From Nonomuraea africana (GTDB taxonomy: Bacteria > Actinomycetota > Actinomycetes > Streptosporangiales > Streptosporangiaceae): 64,000 nucleotides of DNA. The notes under the pieces are model-generated. The model was given only the letters and a program-made list of their open reading frames with translations. It did not search any database and had not been told where the DNA came from. A program made the position numbers and the translations under genes. This document shows, one piece after another, positions 35,001 to 42,073 of this stretch (positions are counted from its first letter, which is position 1; the number at the start of each line of letters is the position of its first letter). The stretch spans positions 9,424,001 to 9,488,000 of the forward strand of contig NZ_JADBEF010000001.1 of the NCBI RefSeq assembly GCF_014873535.1, in the 5' to 3' direction.

Positions 35001-35345
35001 CAGCAGGCGCAGAGCATGCGTGAGTCGCGGCCCCAGGGCCTGCCGCAGCGCAGGCCCGGCCAGAGCGCGCCGACCCCGCCCTCGTGGTCCTCTCCCGCCG
35101 ACAGCGGCTTCCAGGCGGCCCGCGCCGCGGCCGAGCCCGCCCAGGGCGGCACCACGGCCTCCGGACTGCCACGAAGGGTTCCGAAGGCCAATCTGGTCCC
35201 CGGTTCGGCGAGCGCGGCGGAGAGCGCCGCCCCCGAACCGGCGGCGCCAATCTCGCCCGACCGGGTGCGCAGCCGCCTGTCCAGCTTCCAGCAGGGAGTA
35301 CGGCAGGGCCGCGAGTTCACCCGTGAGAACAAGGAGGAGCAATGA
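32037..35345 (+). CDS. cvnA: Conservon C sensor kinase-like protein CvnA
   Basis: This 1102-residue sensor is the longest of the four. It has LGNWRVRSRLILLILIPTIVG (first helix), NIT-like extracytoplasmic domain, second helix near 341-362, HAMP, LDHLATRMRRNSENLLVLAG, and HATPase with ELIENSISFSP (about 556) and MGLFVVGRLALRHG. The tail contains about a dozen FSDSGF/FPDSGF repeats (34.33-34.55 kb) and then EEFLPIFSSVGSDWF, SPADSGFQAA, GLPRRVPKANLVPGS and SSFQQGVRQGR. I chose GTG 32037 because the same VRT start and GAGAGG upstream are conserved in conservon D. It overlaps cvnB by ATGA. Confidence 0.92.
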   Translation: MRTENPRHAAPGEDTGKKPGSGSRFQLGNWRVRSRLILLILIPTIVGVLLAGIQLANSIGTAAEYRRLTQVAELVQRLGALSHELGKERALTAWYIADHRRARRLAMLRNQRDVVDAAKKKVLASTTGIDDAHSARVRQEVDEATRWLNGIDGLRESILGDSVPARAAVKTFTSMIDVMEGLQSELIASGNNDRLLGDSTALGALERAKEEVSRQQVILVVAQIERSLDYDDLSDFLGSWNAQQTELAVYEAEASVDDLAFYRKTIRGQEIDRADAMRQRALAQMREYKEIRDLDITSLRDLTLWYDSTEKTVDAMRKVEDQLATSIVAQTKVLAGDEQRDAIISGATILVLLVLVLLITTSVAGSLVRPLRRLRAEALEVAGSRLPDTVRALRESGDGAVIPEVPSIGVLTRDEIGEVARAFDEVHREAVRLAGDEAKLRANVNAMFVNLSRRSQTLVERQLSLIEGLENGEEDEQRLANLFRLDHLATRMRRNSENLLVLAGQEAARKWTEPVELVDIARASLSEVEGYERVNIQVPTGTMVAGPAVTDVVHLLAELIENSISFSPRETKVSVTSSRADGGVMVAVVDLGIGMTADEVAQANWRLANPPVVDVSVSRRMGLFVVGRLALRHGITVQLRSQPTGGVTALVVLPDTLLVSASAPAQTGFPYQQTQSSYSPFDAPVLAAPVAQVGRETPDVRPFEEPMHTPWPGVLPPPGGDSAWPPLGEERAFGTPAGNPAGNGGPAAGVPSVNGFAGAPGSGFADRFSDTGFPDSGFPDSGYSDGGYPTDRGAPSTGAFADSGFSNSGFSDSGFSEDTFSDSGFSDRGFADSGWPSAAPSKAEPTFDPFARSLPEPEPRPMDAFGRPPEFGSRQEPDTTRRESQDSLGFPSQDSTATFGRVGQEPQGGFMGLPEPDMTGPLPVVRTSPMDEDGEEFLPIFSSVGSDWFRRPDPEELKAARDDAAPGQLPARRPAQAEEQAEQAPRGQQQAQSMRESRPQGLPQRRPGQSAPTPPSWSSPADSGFQAARAAAEPAQGGTTASGLPRRVPKANLVPGSASAAESAAPEPAAPISPDRVRSRLSSFQQGVRQGREFTRENKEEQ

Positions 35346-35764
35346 GAGAGCTGAGTCAGGGCGCCAGGGGTGTCAACTGGCTGATCACCGACTTCGTGAA
35401 CAACGTGCCAGGTGTGGCCCACACCGTGGTGGTGTCGTCCGACGGTCTGCCACTGGCCTACTCCGAGGGCTTCCCCAAGGACCGGGCCGACCAGCTCGCC
35501 GCGGTGGCCTCCGGTGTGATCAGCTTGACGCAGGGCGCCGCCAGGGTCTTCGAGGGCGGTATGGTCACCCAGACGGTGATCGAGATGCAGCGCGGCCTTT
35601 TGATGATCATGTCCATCAGTGACGGCTCGTGCCTGGCGGTCTTGGCCGCCGCCGACTGCGACATGGGTCTGGTGGCTTACCAGATGACGCTGCTCGTGGA
35701 GCGCGCGGGACAGGTGCTCACGCCTGCCGTTCGCGCCGAGCTGCAGGCGTCGCGCCCTCGCTAG
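35342..35764 (+). CDS. cvnB: Conservon C roadblock/LC7 protein CvnB
   Basis: This 140-residue roadblock protein has VNWLITDFVNNVPGVAHTVVVSSDGLPLAY and DQLAAVASGVISLTQGAARVFEGG. The ATG 35342 overlaps the cvnA stop (ATGA) and has AAGGAGG upstream inside cvnA. It is closest to the conservon D copy in the LITDFVxNVPGVAH stretch. Confidence 0.93.
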   Translation: MRELSQGARGVNWLITDFVNNVPGVAHTVVVSSDGLPLAYSEGFPKDRADQLAAVASGVISLTQGAARVFEGGMVTQTVIEMQRGLLMIMSISDGSCLAVLAAADCDMGLVAYQMTLLVERAGQVLTPAVRAELQASRPR

Positions 35765-35796
35765 CCGGGATGTGAGATGGGGGACAGGAGAAGGCT

Positions 35797-36198
35797 GTGA
35801 CAGATCAGGGTTGGGCTGGTGATAACAATCAGGGGCGACAACCTGCCCCGCGCCCGCAGGGGTCGAGCTCTCTGGTCAGGCCGTATGCCGTGACCGGAGG
35901 GCGCACGGCGCCGCGGGTGAAGTTCGCGATGGAGGCGCTGGTCTCCTCGGCCACCTCCGAACATCGCGACCTCTCTCTCCTCAGTCCGGAGTATCAAGCG
36001 ATCATCCAGTTGTGCCGGTCGGTCAGGTCGGTCGCGGAAGTCTCCGCCCTTTTACGAGTTCCGCTCGGCATCACCCGGGTGCTGATCGCGGACATGGCGT
36101 CCGAGGGCCTGATCCGCGTGCACCAGCCGCAGCTGGAAGCGGGTAAGCCGGATCTCAACCTGCTCGAAAGGGTGCTCAGTGGACTTCGTAGGCTCTAG
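35797..36198 (+). CDS. cvnC: Conservon C DUF742 protein CvnC with a TTA codon
   Basis: This 133-residue DUF742 protein reads LVRPYAVTGGRTAPRVKFAMEAL, AEVSALLRVPLGITRVLIADMASEGLIRVHQP and LERVLSGLRRL. GTG 35797 lies 32 bp after cvnB. Leu86 in the HTH-like segment is encoded by TTA (36052-36054), the rare codon that in streptomycetes depends on the developmental bldA tRNA. The paralogues use CTG or CTC-type codons at this position. Confidence 0.92.
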   Translation: MTDQGWAGDNNQGRQPAPRPQGSSSLVRPYAVTGGRTAPRVKFAMEALVSSATSEHRDLSLLSPEYQAIIQLCRSVRSVAEVSALLRVPLGITRVLIADMASEGLIRVHQPQLEAGKPDLNLLERVLSGLRRL

Positions 36199-36274
36199 TG
36201 TCAACGGGAAACGTGCGAGATTGACCGCCATCGCCTGCCTCAGCCGGCTCGAACCTCACGTGGCGGTCCGATGA
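36179..36274 (+). CDS. Small conserved leader ORF between cvnC and cvnD (conservon C)
   Basis: This 31-residue frame starts at GTG inside the cvnC end with VDFVGSS, shares LTAIACLS and EPH with the conservon B frame, and stops at TGA 36272-36274, overlapping the cvnD ATG (ATGA). It occupies the position of the cvnD N-terminus in conservons A and D. Translation coupling is likely; a peptide function is unproven. Confidence 0.5.
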   Translation: MDFVGSSVNGKRARLTAIACLSRLEPHVAVR

Positions 36275-36290
36275 GCACGTTTCCCGTTGA
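36201..36290 (+). ncRNA. Candidate structured RNA over the cvnD start (conservon C)
   Basis: The outer arms TCAACGGGAAACGTGC (36201-36216) and GCACGTTTCCCGTTGA (36275-36290) form a perfect 16-bp stem. The inner arms GACCGCCA (36223-36230) and TGGCGGTC (36261-36268) form a perfect 8-bp stem. Relative to conservon B, three outer base pairs changed on both sides and the A-C mismatch there is a proper A-T here. The cvnD ATG (36271) sits between the two right arms and its ribosome site is in the inner stem. Confidence 0.65.
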
Positions 36291-36849
36291 AGGCGGGCTC
36301 ACCTCGACGAAGATCGTCGTCGCTGGTGGCTTCGGCGTGGGCAAGACCACGTTCGTGGGTGCGGTGTCGGAGATCCTGCCGCTCACCACAGAGGCGGTCA
36401 TGACCGACGCGTCGGCGCACATCGACGACGTGTCGCTCACGCCGAACAAGACGACCACCACGGTGGCCATGGACTTCGGCAGGGTCTCGCTCGATCGCGA
36501 CCTGATCCTCTATCTGTTCGGCACGCCGGGCCAGCACCGGTTCTGGTTCATGTGGGACGACCTGGTGCGCGGCGCCATCGGCGCCGTCGTGCTGGTCGAC
36601 ACCCGCAGGCTGGCCGACAGCTTCCCCGCCATCGACTACTTCGAGGAGGCGAAGCTGCCGTTCGTGGTCGGCATCAACGGCTGGGACGGCCAGTACCTCC
36701 ACGCGGAGGAGGAGATCAGGGAGGCGCTCACGCTCTCGCCGCACATCCCGCTCGTGCGCCTGGACGCCAGGTCGCGCGACTCGGTGAAGAGCACACTGAT
36801 CACTCTGGTGGAGCACGCGCTCACGAGCCACGTGGGACCGCGCGGCTGA
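36271..36849 (+). CDS. cvnD: Conservon C small GTPase CvnD
   Basis: This 192-residue GTPase has P-loop GGFGVGKTTFVGAVSEI, LFGTPGQHRFWFMWDDLVRG and NGWDG. ATG 36271 overlaps the leader-frame stop. The C-terminus (HALTSHVGPRG) differs from the others. Between the DFGR motif and NGW it differs from conservon B at only about nine bases in 215, suggesting recent duplication or gene conversion. Confidence 0.94.
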   Translation: MSTFPVEGGLTSTKIVVAGGFGVGKTTFVGAVSEILPLTTEAVMTDASAHIDDVSLTPNKTTTTVAMDFGRVSLDRDLILYLFGTPGQHRFWFMWDDLVRGAIGAVVLVDTRRLADSFPAIDYFEEAKLPFVVGINGWDGQYLHAEEEIREALTLSPHIPLVRLDARSRDSVKSTLITLVEHALTSHVGPRG

Positions 36850-36904
36850 CCCCGAGAGAATCGGTGGAGATCCACTCTCCTGGCGGCTATTGTCGGCTCT
36901 GATC

Positions 36905-38236
36905 ATGGGGGAGAACCCGCTCAGAGATGAGCCAGACCGGCCGCTGTCGCCGCCGTCGGCCGAGGAACTGGCCGCGACGGCCCACACGCTGCGCTCGCGG
37001 TCGGCGGCCTGGCGCGCGGCCGACCGCGGCCGGGCGCTGACCGCCTTCGGCGCGGCTGTCGCGCGTGCCGAGGACCTGCTCGCCGCGCTGGTCGCCGACA
37101 CGGGCCGGCGCGCGGAGTCCGAGCTCGAACTGCGCGCCGTGGCCGCGACCATCGACAGATGGGTACGGCAGGCGCCCGCCCTCCTGGCCGACCGGCCCGA
37201 CGAGCCTGCGGAGATCCCGGGCATCGTGGTGGGCGGCGAGGTCGTGCCGTACGAGCTGGTGGGTGTGATCAGCCCGTGGAACTTCCCGCTGCTGCTCGGC
37301 CTGATCGACGCGATCCCCGCGCTGGCCGCCGGGTGCGCGGTGCTGGTCAAGCCCAGCGAGCTGACCCCGAGGTTCGTCGAGCCGCTCATGCGGCTGGTCC
37401 CGCCCGAGGTGCCGTTGCGGGTGGTCGAGGGGGCGGCCGAGACGGGCAGGGCGCTGGTCGGCCTGGTCGACGCCGTGGTGTTCACCGGCAGCGTCGCCAC
37501 CGGCAGGCAGGTGGCCGAGGCCGCCGCCCGCGCCTTCATCCCCGCCTTCCTCGAACTGGGCGGCAAGGACCCCGCGATCGTGCTGGCCGGAGCGGACCTC
37601 GACCGGGCCGCCTCGGCGATCCTGCGCGGCGGCACCGCCAACGCGGGTCAGGCCTGCCAGTCGATCGAGCGCGTCTACGTGGCCCGCGAGGTCTTCGGCG
37701 ACTTCCTCGCCCTGCTGGTCGCCAAGGCCGCCGCGGCCCCCGCCGGGCCGCTGGTCAGGACCGGCGTCATCCCCGAGCACCTGGCCGACGCCGTCGCCAG
37801 GGGAGCGGTCGTCCGCACGGGCGGCCGGATCGAGCGGCGCGACGGGTGGCACTGGCTGCGCCCGACGGTACTGACCGGCGTCGACCACACGATGCGGGTG
37901 ATGACGGAGGAGACCTTCGGCCCGATCCTGCCGGTGATGCCGTTCGACGGCGTCGACGAGGCGGTCGAGCTGGCCAACGACTCCGAGTACGGCCTGTCGG
38001 CCGCCGTCTTCGCCGCCACCGAGCAGGAGGCGAGGGCGCTGGCCTCGCGGCTCAGGGTGGGCGCGGTCAGCGTCAACGACGCGGCGCTCACCGCCTTCGT
38101 CCACGAGGGCGAGAAGCACTCCTTCAACCTCTCCGGCCTCGGCGGCTCGCGGATGGGCCCCGCCTCCATCGGCCGCTTCGTCCGGCGCAGAGCCCACCTG
38201 GTGAACAGGTCACCCCGATCCGTCTGGAGCGTGTAG
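36905..38236 (+). CDS. Aldehyde dehydrogenase family protein
   Basis: This ALDH-superfamily enzyme (about 443 residues) has VGVISPWNFPLLLGLIDAIPAL, AVVFTGSVATGRQV, catalytic Glu in LELGGKDPAIVLAGADL and catalytic Cys in NAGQACQSIERVYV. The C-terminal HSFNLSGLGGSRMGPASIGR and short coenzyme region resemble coniferyl/benzaldehyde-type and related ALDHs. The start is uncertain: ATG 36905 is favoured, TTG 36890 possible, and neither has a strong ribosome site. It is followed two bases later by a DUF3598 gene and then a nitrilase-like gene, forming a probable aldehyde-amide catabolic operon of unknown substrate. Confidence 0.85.
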   Translation: MGENPLRDEPDRPLSPPSAEELAATAHTLRSRSAAWRAADRGRALTAFGAAVARAEDLLAALVADTGRRAESELELRAVAATIDRWVRQAPALLADRPDEPAEIPGIVVGGEVVPYELVGVISPWNFPLLLGLIDAIPALAAGCAVLVKPSELTPRFVEPLMRLVPPEVPLRVVEGAAETGRALVGLVDAVVFTGSVATGRQVAEAAARAFIPAFLELGGKDPAIVLAGADLDRAASAILRGGTANAGQACQSIERVYVAREVFGDFLALLVAKAAAAPAGPLVRTGVIPEHLADAVARGAVVRTGGRIERRDGWHWLRPTVLTGVDHTMRVMTEETFGPILPVMPFDGVDEAVELANDSEYGLSAAVFAATEQEARALASRLRVGAVSVNDAALTAFVHEGEKHSFNLSGLGGSRMGPASIGRFVRRRAHLVNRSPRSVWSV

Positions 38237-38238
38237 CG

Positions 38239-38682
38239 ATGGGACTTCGCGCGGAGATGCCGCTGCTGGCCAGGCACGAGGGCGAGTGGGAGGGCACCTA
38301 CCTCCACCTCGGCCGCGACGGCGGCGTGCTCGACAGGCACCGCTCGCGCATCACCTGCTCGATCGTCGCCGACGCCGCCTACCACCAGGTGAACGAGTAC
38401 ACTTGGGAGGACGGCAGGACTGAGGTGCACGAGTTCCCCGGCGCCTACCTCGGCGGCGGGCGCTGCGCCTTCGACACCGAGCGCATCAGCGGCGAGTTCT
38501 GGGAGGTCGACGCCTCCACCATCTACCTCACCTGGGTCTACAAGGCGGAGGGCGAGGACCTGAAGCTGTTCGAGCTGATCGTGCTGAGCGACGACGGCCG
38601 CAGCCGGAGCAGGGTGTGGCAGTGGATCAGGGCGGGTGAGTGCATCAGGCGCACGCTGATCGACGAGAAGCGGGTCGGATGA
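38239..38682 (+). CDS. DUF3598-like small protein
   Basis: This 147-residue protein begins MGLRAEMPLLARHEGEWEGTYLHL and contains TWEDGRTEVHEFPGAYLGGGR and WEVDASTIYLTWVYK. The HEGEWEGTY opening and beta-rich pattern match DUF3598/lipocalin-like barrels. It lies two bases after the ALDH stop and overlaps the next gene by ATGA, so it belongs to that operon. Function unknown; a small-molecule-binding barrel is plausible. Confidence 0.75.
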   Translation: MGLRAEMPLLARHEGEWEGTYLHLGRDGGVLDRHRSRITCSIVADAAYHQVNEYTWEDGRTEVHEFPGAYLGGGRCAFDTERISGEFWEVDASTIYLTWVYKAEGEDLKLFELIVLSDDGRSRSRVWQWIRAGECIRRTLIDEKRVG

Positions 38683-39692
38683 CCGCCTACCGGGCGCTGG
38701 CCCTGCAGGTCAGAACAGAGGCGGTGAACGGCTCGGCCGACCCGCGCGCGCTCATCCGCACGGCGATCGGCTCCATCGCCGCCCAGACGGCGGCCGCGAA
38801 GGCGTGGATCGGGCCCGACCTGCGGCTGGTCGTCCTGCCCGAGTACGTGCTCACCGGGTTCCCGTTCGGCGAGAGCGTCGAGGAGTGGCGGGCGAGGGCG
38901 GCCATCGCGCCGGGCGGGCCCGAGTACCAGGCGCTGGCCGAGATCGCGCGCGGGCAGGACGTGTACCTGTGCGTCAACGCCTACGAGAGCGACCCGCACT
39001 TCCCCGAGCTGTTCTTCCAGGCCACCGTCATCCTCGGCCCGGCGGGCGAGGACGTGCTGCGCTACCGGCGGCTGCACTCGATGTTCTCTCCCACGCCCTA
39101 CGACGTATGGGAACGCTACCTTGACGTCTACGGGCTCGACGCCGTGCTGCCCGTCGCCCGCACCGAGCTCGGCAACCTCGCGGTGATCGCCTCGGAGGAG
39201 ATCCTCTTCCCCGAGCTGGCCAGGGCGCTGGCGCTGCGCGGCGCGGAGGTCTTCTGCCACCCGACCTCCGAGGCGTCCGCTCCCTCGCTCACGCCGAAGG
39301 CGATCGCCAGGCGGGCCAGGGCGATCGAGAACCTCGCCTACGTGGTCTCGGCCAACAGCGGTGGCCTGGCGGGCCTGCCCATTCCCGGCGACTCCACCAG
39401 CGGGGGCTCCGAGGTGCTCGACTTCGAGGGCCGCCCGCTGGCGCAGGCGGGCCAGGGCGAGTCGCTGGTGGCCGCCGCCGAGCTCGACCTGACCGCGCTG
39501 CGCCGCTTCCGCCGCCGCCCCGGCATGGGCAACCTGCTGTCCAGGGTGAAGCCGGCGCTCTGGGCCGAGGAGTACGGCTGGCACGACGTCGAGCGCCCCG
39601 ACGGGCTGGCTTCGGCCGTACCGTCGAGGCAGTGGTTCGCCGAGCGGCAGCGGGCCGCGATCAGGCGGCTGTACGGCCCCGATGCCACCTGA
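38679..39692 (+). CDS. Nitrilase-superfamily protein with altered catalytic residues
   Basis: This 337-residue carbon-nitrogen-hydrolase-fold protein keeps the first catalytic Glu (VVLPEYVLTG). The usual Lys position reads LRYRRLHSMF (Arg for Lys). The usual Cys position reads AVIASEEILFPELARALALRGAEV, where the family has ICxDxxFPE, so the nucleophile Cys is replaced by Ala. It may be inactive, a binding protein, or use different chemistry. ATG 38679 overlaps the DUF3598 stop. Its 3' end overlaps the opposing ABC permease gene by 32 bp. Confidence 0.8.
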   Translation: MTAYRALALQVRTEAVNGSADPRALIRTAIGSIAAQTAAAKAWIGPDLRLVVLPEYVLTGFPFGESVEEWRARAAIAPGGPEYQALAEIARGQDVYLCVNAYESDPHFPELFFQATVILGPAGEDVLRYRRLHSMFSPTPYDVWERYLDVYGLDAVLPVARTELGNLAVIASEEILFPELARALALRGAEVFCHPTSEASAPSLTPKAIARRARAIENLAYVVSANSGGLAGLPIPGDSTSGGSEVLDFEGRPLAQAGQGESLVAAAELDLTALRRFRRRPGMGNLLSRVKPALWAEEYGWHDVERPDGLASAVPSRQWFAERQRAAIRRLYGPDAT

Positions 39693-40401
39693 GCGCCCTG
39701 CGCTCAACCGCCAGGAAGACCCCGTTCAGCACCACGCCCAGCACGCCGAGCAGCACGATCCCGGCCCACATCGCGGGGATGTCGAAGCTGCCCTCCGCCT
39801 CCCGCATCCGGTGCCCGATGCCCTCGCTGCTGGCGTACAGCTCCGAGATCACCATCATGATCAGGGCCAGGGCCACGCTGAGCCGCAGTCCCGCGAAGAT
39901 CTTGGGCGCGGCGGCGGGCAGCACGATCCGCCAGCGGGGCAGGTGGAAGACCTGGGCGGTGTCGAGGTACTGCGTGTCCACGTGGCGGGCGCCGTCCATG
40001 GAGTTGACCAGCACCGGCCACAGCACGCCGTAGACGATCGCGGCCAGTTGGATGGGGGTGCCGACCTTGAAGAACACCAGGAACACCGGCAGCAGCGCGG
40101 CGGGCGGCACCGACCTGCCGAAGTGGACCAGCGGCTCCACCAGCTTCGCCAGCAGCGCCGAGCGGCCGAGCAGCACCCCGAGCGCGACGCCTGCCGCGGC
40201 GGCGAGCGCCCAGCCCACGGCCAGCCTGGCCAGGCTCGGCACCAGGTCGGCGGCCACGTCCTCGGTCACGGCCATCTCGCGCATCCTGGCCAGGATGGCG
40301 GACGGCGGAGGGAAGTAGACCGCGCCGGCGGAGCGGGTGACCAGTTCCCAGGCGACCGCCGCGACGGGGATCAGCCAGTACCAGGCCAGGCGCCGGATCA
40401 C
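39661..40401 (-). CDS. SsuC/TauC-type ABC permease (cluster 1, second permease)
   Basis: This 246-residue permease has YFPPPSAILARMREM, the EAA-like DTAQVFHLPRWRIVLPAAAPKIF loop, and MMVISELYASSEGIGHRM, typical of nitrate/sulfonate/taurine permeases. GTG 40401 overlaps the first permease stop (GTGA). It is the last gene of an ATPase-SBP-permease-permease set and overlaps the convergent nitrilase-like gene. Confidence 0.88.
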   Translation of the reverse strand: MIRRLAWYWLIPVAAVAWELVTRSAGAVYFPPPSAILARMREMAVTEDVAADLVPSLARLAVGWALAAAAGVALGVLLGRSALLAKLVEPLVHFGRSVPPAALLPVFLVFFKVGTPIQLAAIVYGVLWPVLVNSMDGARHVDTQYLDTAQVFHLPRWRIVLPAAAPKIFAGLRLSVALALIMMVISELYASSEGIGHRMREAEGSFDIPAMWAGIVLLGVLGVVLNGVFLAVERRALRWHRGRTAA

Positions 40402-41132
40402 GCGGCCCACCTCCAGCGCAGCAGCCGCTTCTCCGCCGCGGTGAACAGCGCGTTGGCCGCGAGGCCGAGCGCCCCGGCCCAGACGGTGGCGGCGAGCATC
40501 CTGTCCACCCTGTTGGCGCTGCCAGCCTGCACCAGATAGGTGCCGATGCCGCCGCCCCCTCCCGAGATGAGCTCCACGCTGACCGCCACGATCAGCGTCA
40601 CCGACACCGCGATGCGCACGCCCGTCGCGATGAAGGGCGCGGTGCTCGGGAGGGAGACGCGCCACAGGACGGCCATGGGGCCGAAGCCGAAGCCGCGCAG
40701 GGTGTCCTTGGCGATCGGGTCGACGTCGGCCAGGCCGTACATCGTGTTGATCAGCAGCGGCCACGAGCAGGTGTAGACGATCAGCGCGATCTTGGCGTCC
40801 TGGCTGTCGGTCCACACGAACATCGCCAGCGGGATGAGTGACAGCGAGGGGATCGGCCGCAGGAACTCCACCAGCGGCCGCACGGACCGCTCGACCGCGG
40901 GCACCGTGCCGAGCAGCAGGCCCGCGGGCACCGCCGTCAGGATCGCGATCAGCAGCCCCGCGGCGCAGGCGGCCAGCGTGGCGCCGACGTCGGCGAGGAA
41001 GGCGCCGTCCGCCGCCAGGCCCGCGGCCGTCACGAGCACCACGGACACCGGGGGCAGCGCCTCGATCAGTCCCAGGCGTCCCGCGGCCTCCAACAGGAGC
41101 AGGAAGCCGAGGACCCCCAGCGCCCTGATCAT
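40398..41132 (-). CDS. SsuC/TauC-type ABC permease (cluster 1, first permease)
   Basis: This 244-residue permease has SVRPLVEFLRPIPSLSLIPLAMF, the EAA-like DTLRGFGFGPMAVLWRVSLPSTAPF loop and VAVSVELISGGGGGIGTYL. ATG 41132 overlaps the binding-protein stop (ATGA). With the downstream permease it forms a heterodimeric channel, unusual for SsuC-type systems, which are often homodimeric. Confidence 0.88.
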   Translation of the reverse strand: MIRALGVLGFLLLLEAAGRLGLIEALPPVSVVLVTAAGLAADGAFLADVGATLAACAAGLLIAILTAVPAGLLLGTVPAVERSVRPLVEFLRPIPSLSLIPLAMFVWTDSQDAKIALIVYTCSWPLLINTMYGLADVDPIAKDTLRGFGFGPMAVLWRVSLPSTAPFIATGVRIAVSVTLIVAVSVELISGGGGGIGTYLVQAGSANRVDRMLAATVWAGALGLAANALFTAAEKRLLRWRWAA

Positions 41133-42073
41133 CCGATCTTGGACGGGATCATGGTCGTGACGTCGGGCTTGGCCTTGAGGTAGCCGTAGCCGTGCAGCAG
41201 GTCGGCCAGCTTCTGGAAGCCGGCCCTGTCGACCTCGGCGGAGAACTGACCCAGCTTCATCGCGGCCGCCGCCTCCGCGGGGATCTGGGTGTAGGTGGGG
41301 ATGACGGCGTTGATGGCGTTCCTGTCGGTGCTGGCGATCTGCTGTGCCTTGGCCAGCGCGCGCTGGAAGGCCGCGGCCGTCTTCGGGTTCTTGGCCAGCC
41401 ACTCCTCCGACACGCCCCACGCGTCGAGCGGCAGGCCGGCCGTCGGCCCCGAGGTGGTGTCGATGATCTCGACCGCGCCGTCCTTCTTGGCGGCGGTCAG
41501 GAACGGCTCCACCAGCCAGGCGGCGTCGATCTTCTTGGTCGACAGCGCCGTGAGCTGGTCGGCGAACGGCACCGCGGTGAACTTCACGTCCTCGGGCTTG
41601 AGCCCCGCCTGCTGCAGGTGGGCGTTGGTCACCGTCTGGCCGAGCGCCTTGAGCACGTTGACGCCGACGGTCTTGCCCTTGAGGTCGGCCGCCGTCTTGA
41701 TGGGGGAGTCCTTGGGCACCACGACGCTGGCGATGCCCGGCGCGGCCGTCTGCACGTGCTGGAAGAGCCTCAGCTTGGCGGCGCCCGAGTCGTTGATGGC
41801 CAGCAGCGAGACGTAGCTGGTCAGGAAGGCGTCCATGCTGCCGTTGAGGATCTTCGGCATGACCGCCTGAGGCGCCTGGATGATCTCGGTCTTGACCGTC
41901 AGGCCCTCGGCCTTGAAGAAGCCGTTCTTCTCGGCGATGAACAGCGGCGCCGACGAGGGCACCGGCACCACGCCGACGGTCAGCGTCGTCTTCTCCTGCG
42001 TGGCGCCTTCGTCGCCGCCGCAGGCCGTCAGGCTGCTGACCAGGAGAACGAGTGCCAGGGCGGCTCGCTTCAC
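41129..42073 (-). CDS. NMT1/SsuA-like ABC substrate-binding lipoprotein (cluster 1)
   Basis: This 314-residue binding protein has a lipoprotein signal (VKRAALALVLLVSSLTAC, lipobox LTAC). The mature part has LTVGVVPVPSSAPLFIAEKNG, the NMT1 FFKAEGLTV motif, and PIKTAADLKGKTVGVNVL. Such proteins bind nitrate, sulfonates, taurine or pyrimidine precursors. GTG 42073 overlaps the ATPase stop (GTGA). Substrate not determinable. Confidence 0.9.
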   Translation of the reverse strand: MKRAALALVLLVSSLTACGGDEGATQEKTTLTVGVVPVPSSAPLFIAEKNGFFKAEGLTVKTEIIQAPQAVMPKILNGSMDAFLTSYVSLLAINDSGAAKLRLFQHVQTAAPGIASVVVPKDSPIKTAADLKGKTVGVNVLKALGQTVTNAHLQQAGLKPEDVKFTAVPFADQLTALSTKKIDAAWLVEPFLTAAKKDGAVEIIDTTSGPTAGLPLDAWGVSEEWLAKNPKTAAAFQRALAKAQQIASTDRNAINAVIPTYTQIPAEAAAAMKLGQFSAEVDRAGFQKLADLLHGYGYLKAKPDVTTMIPSKIG

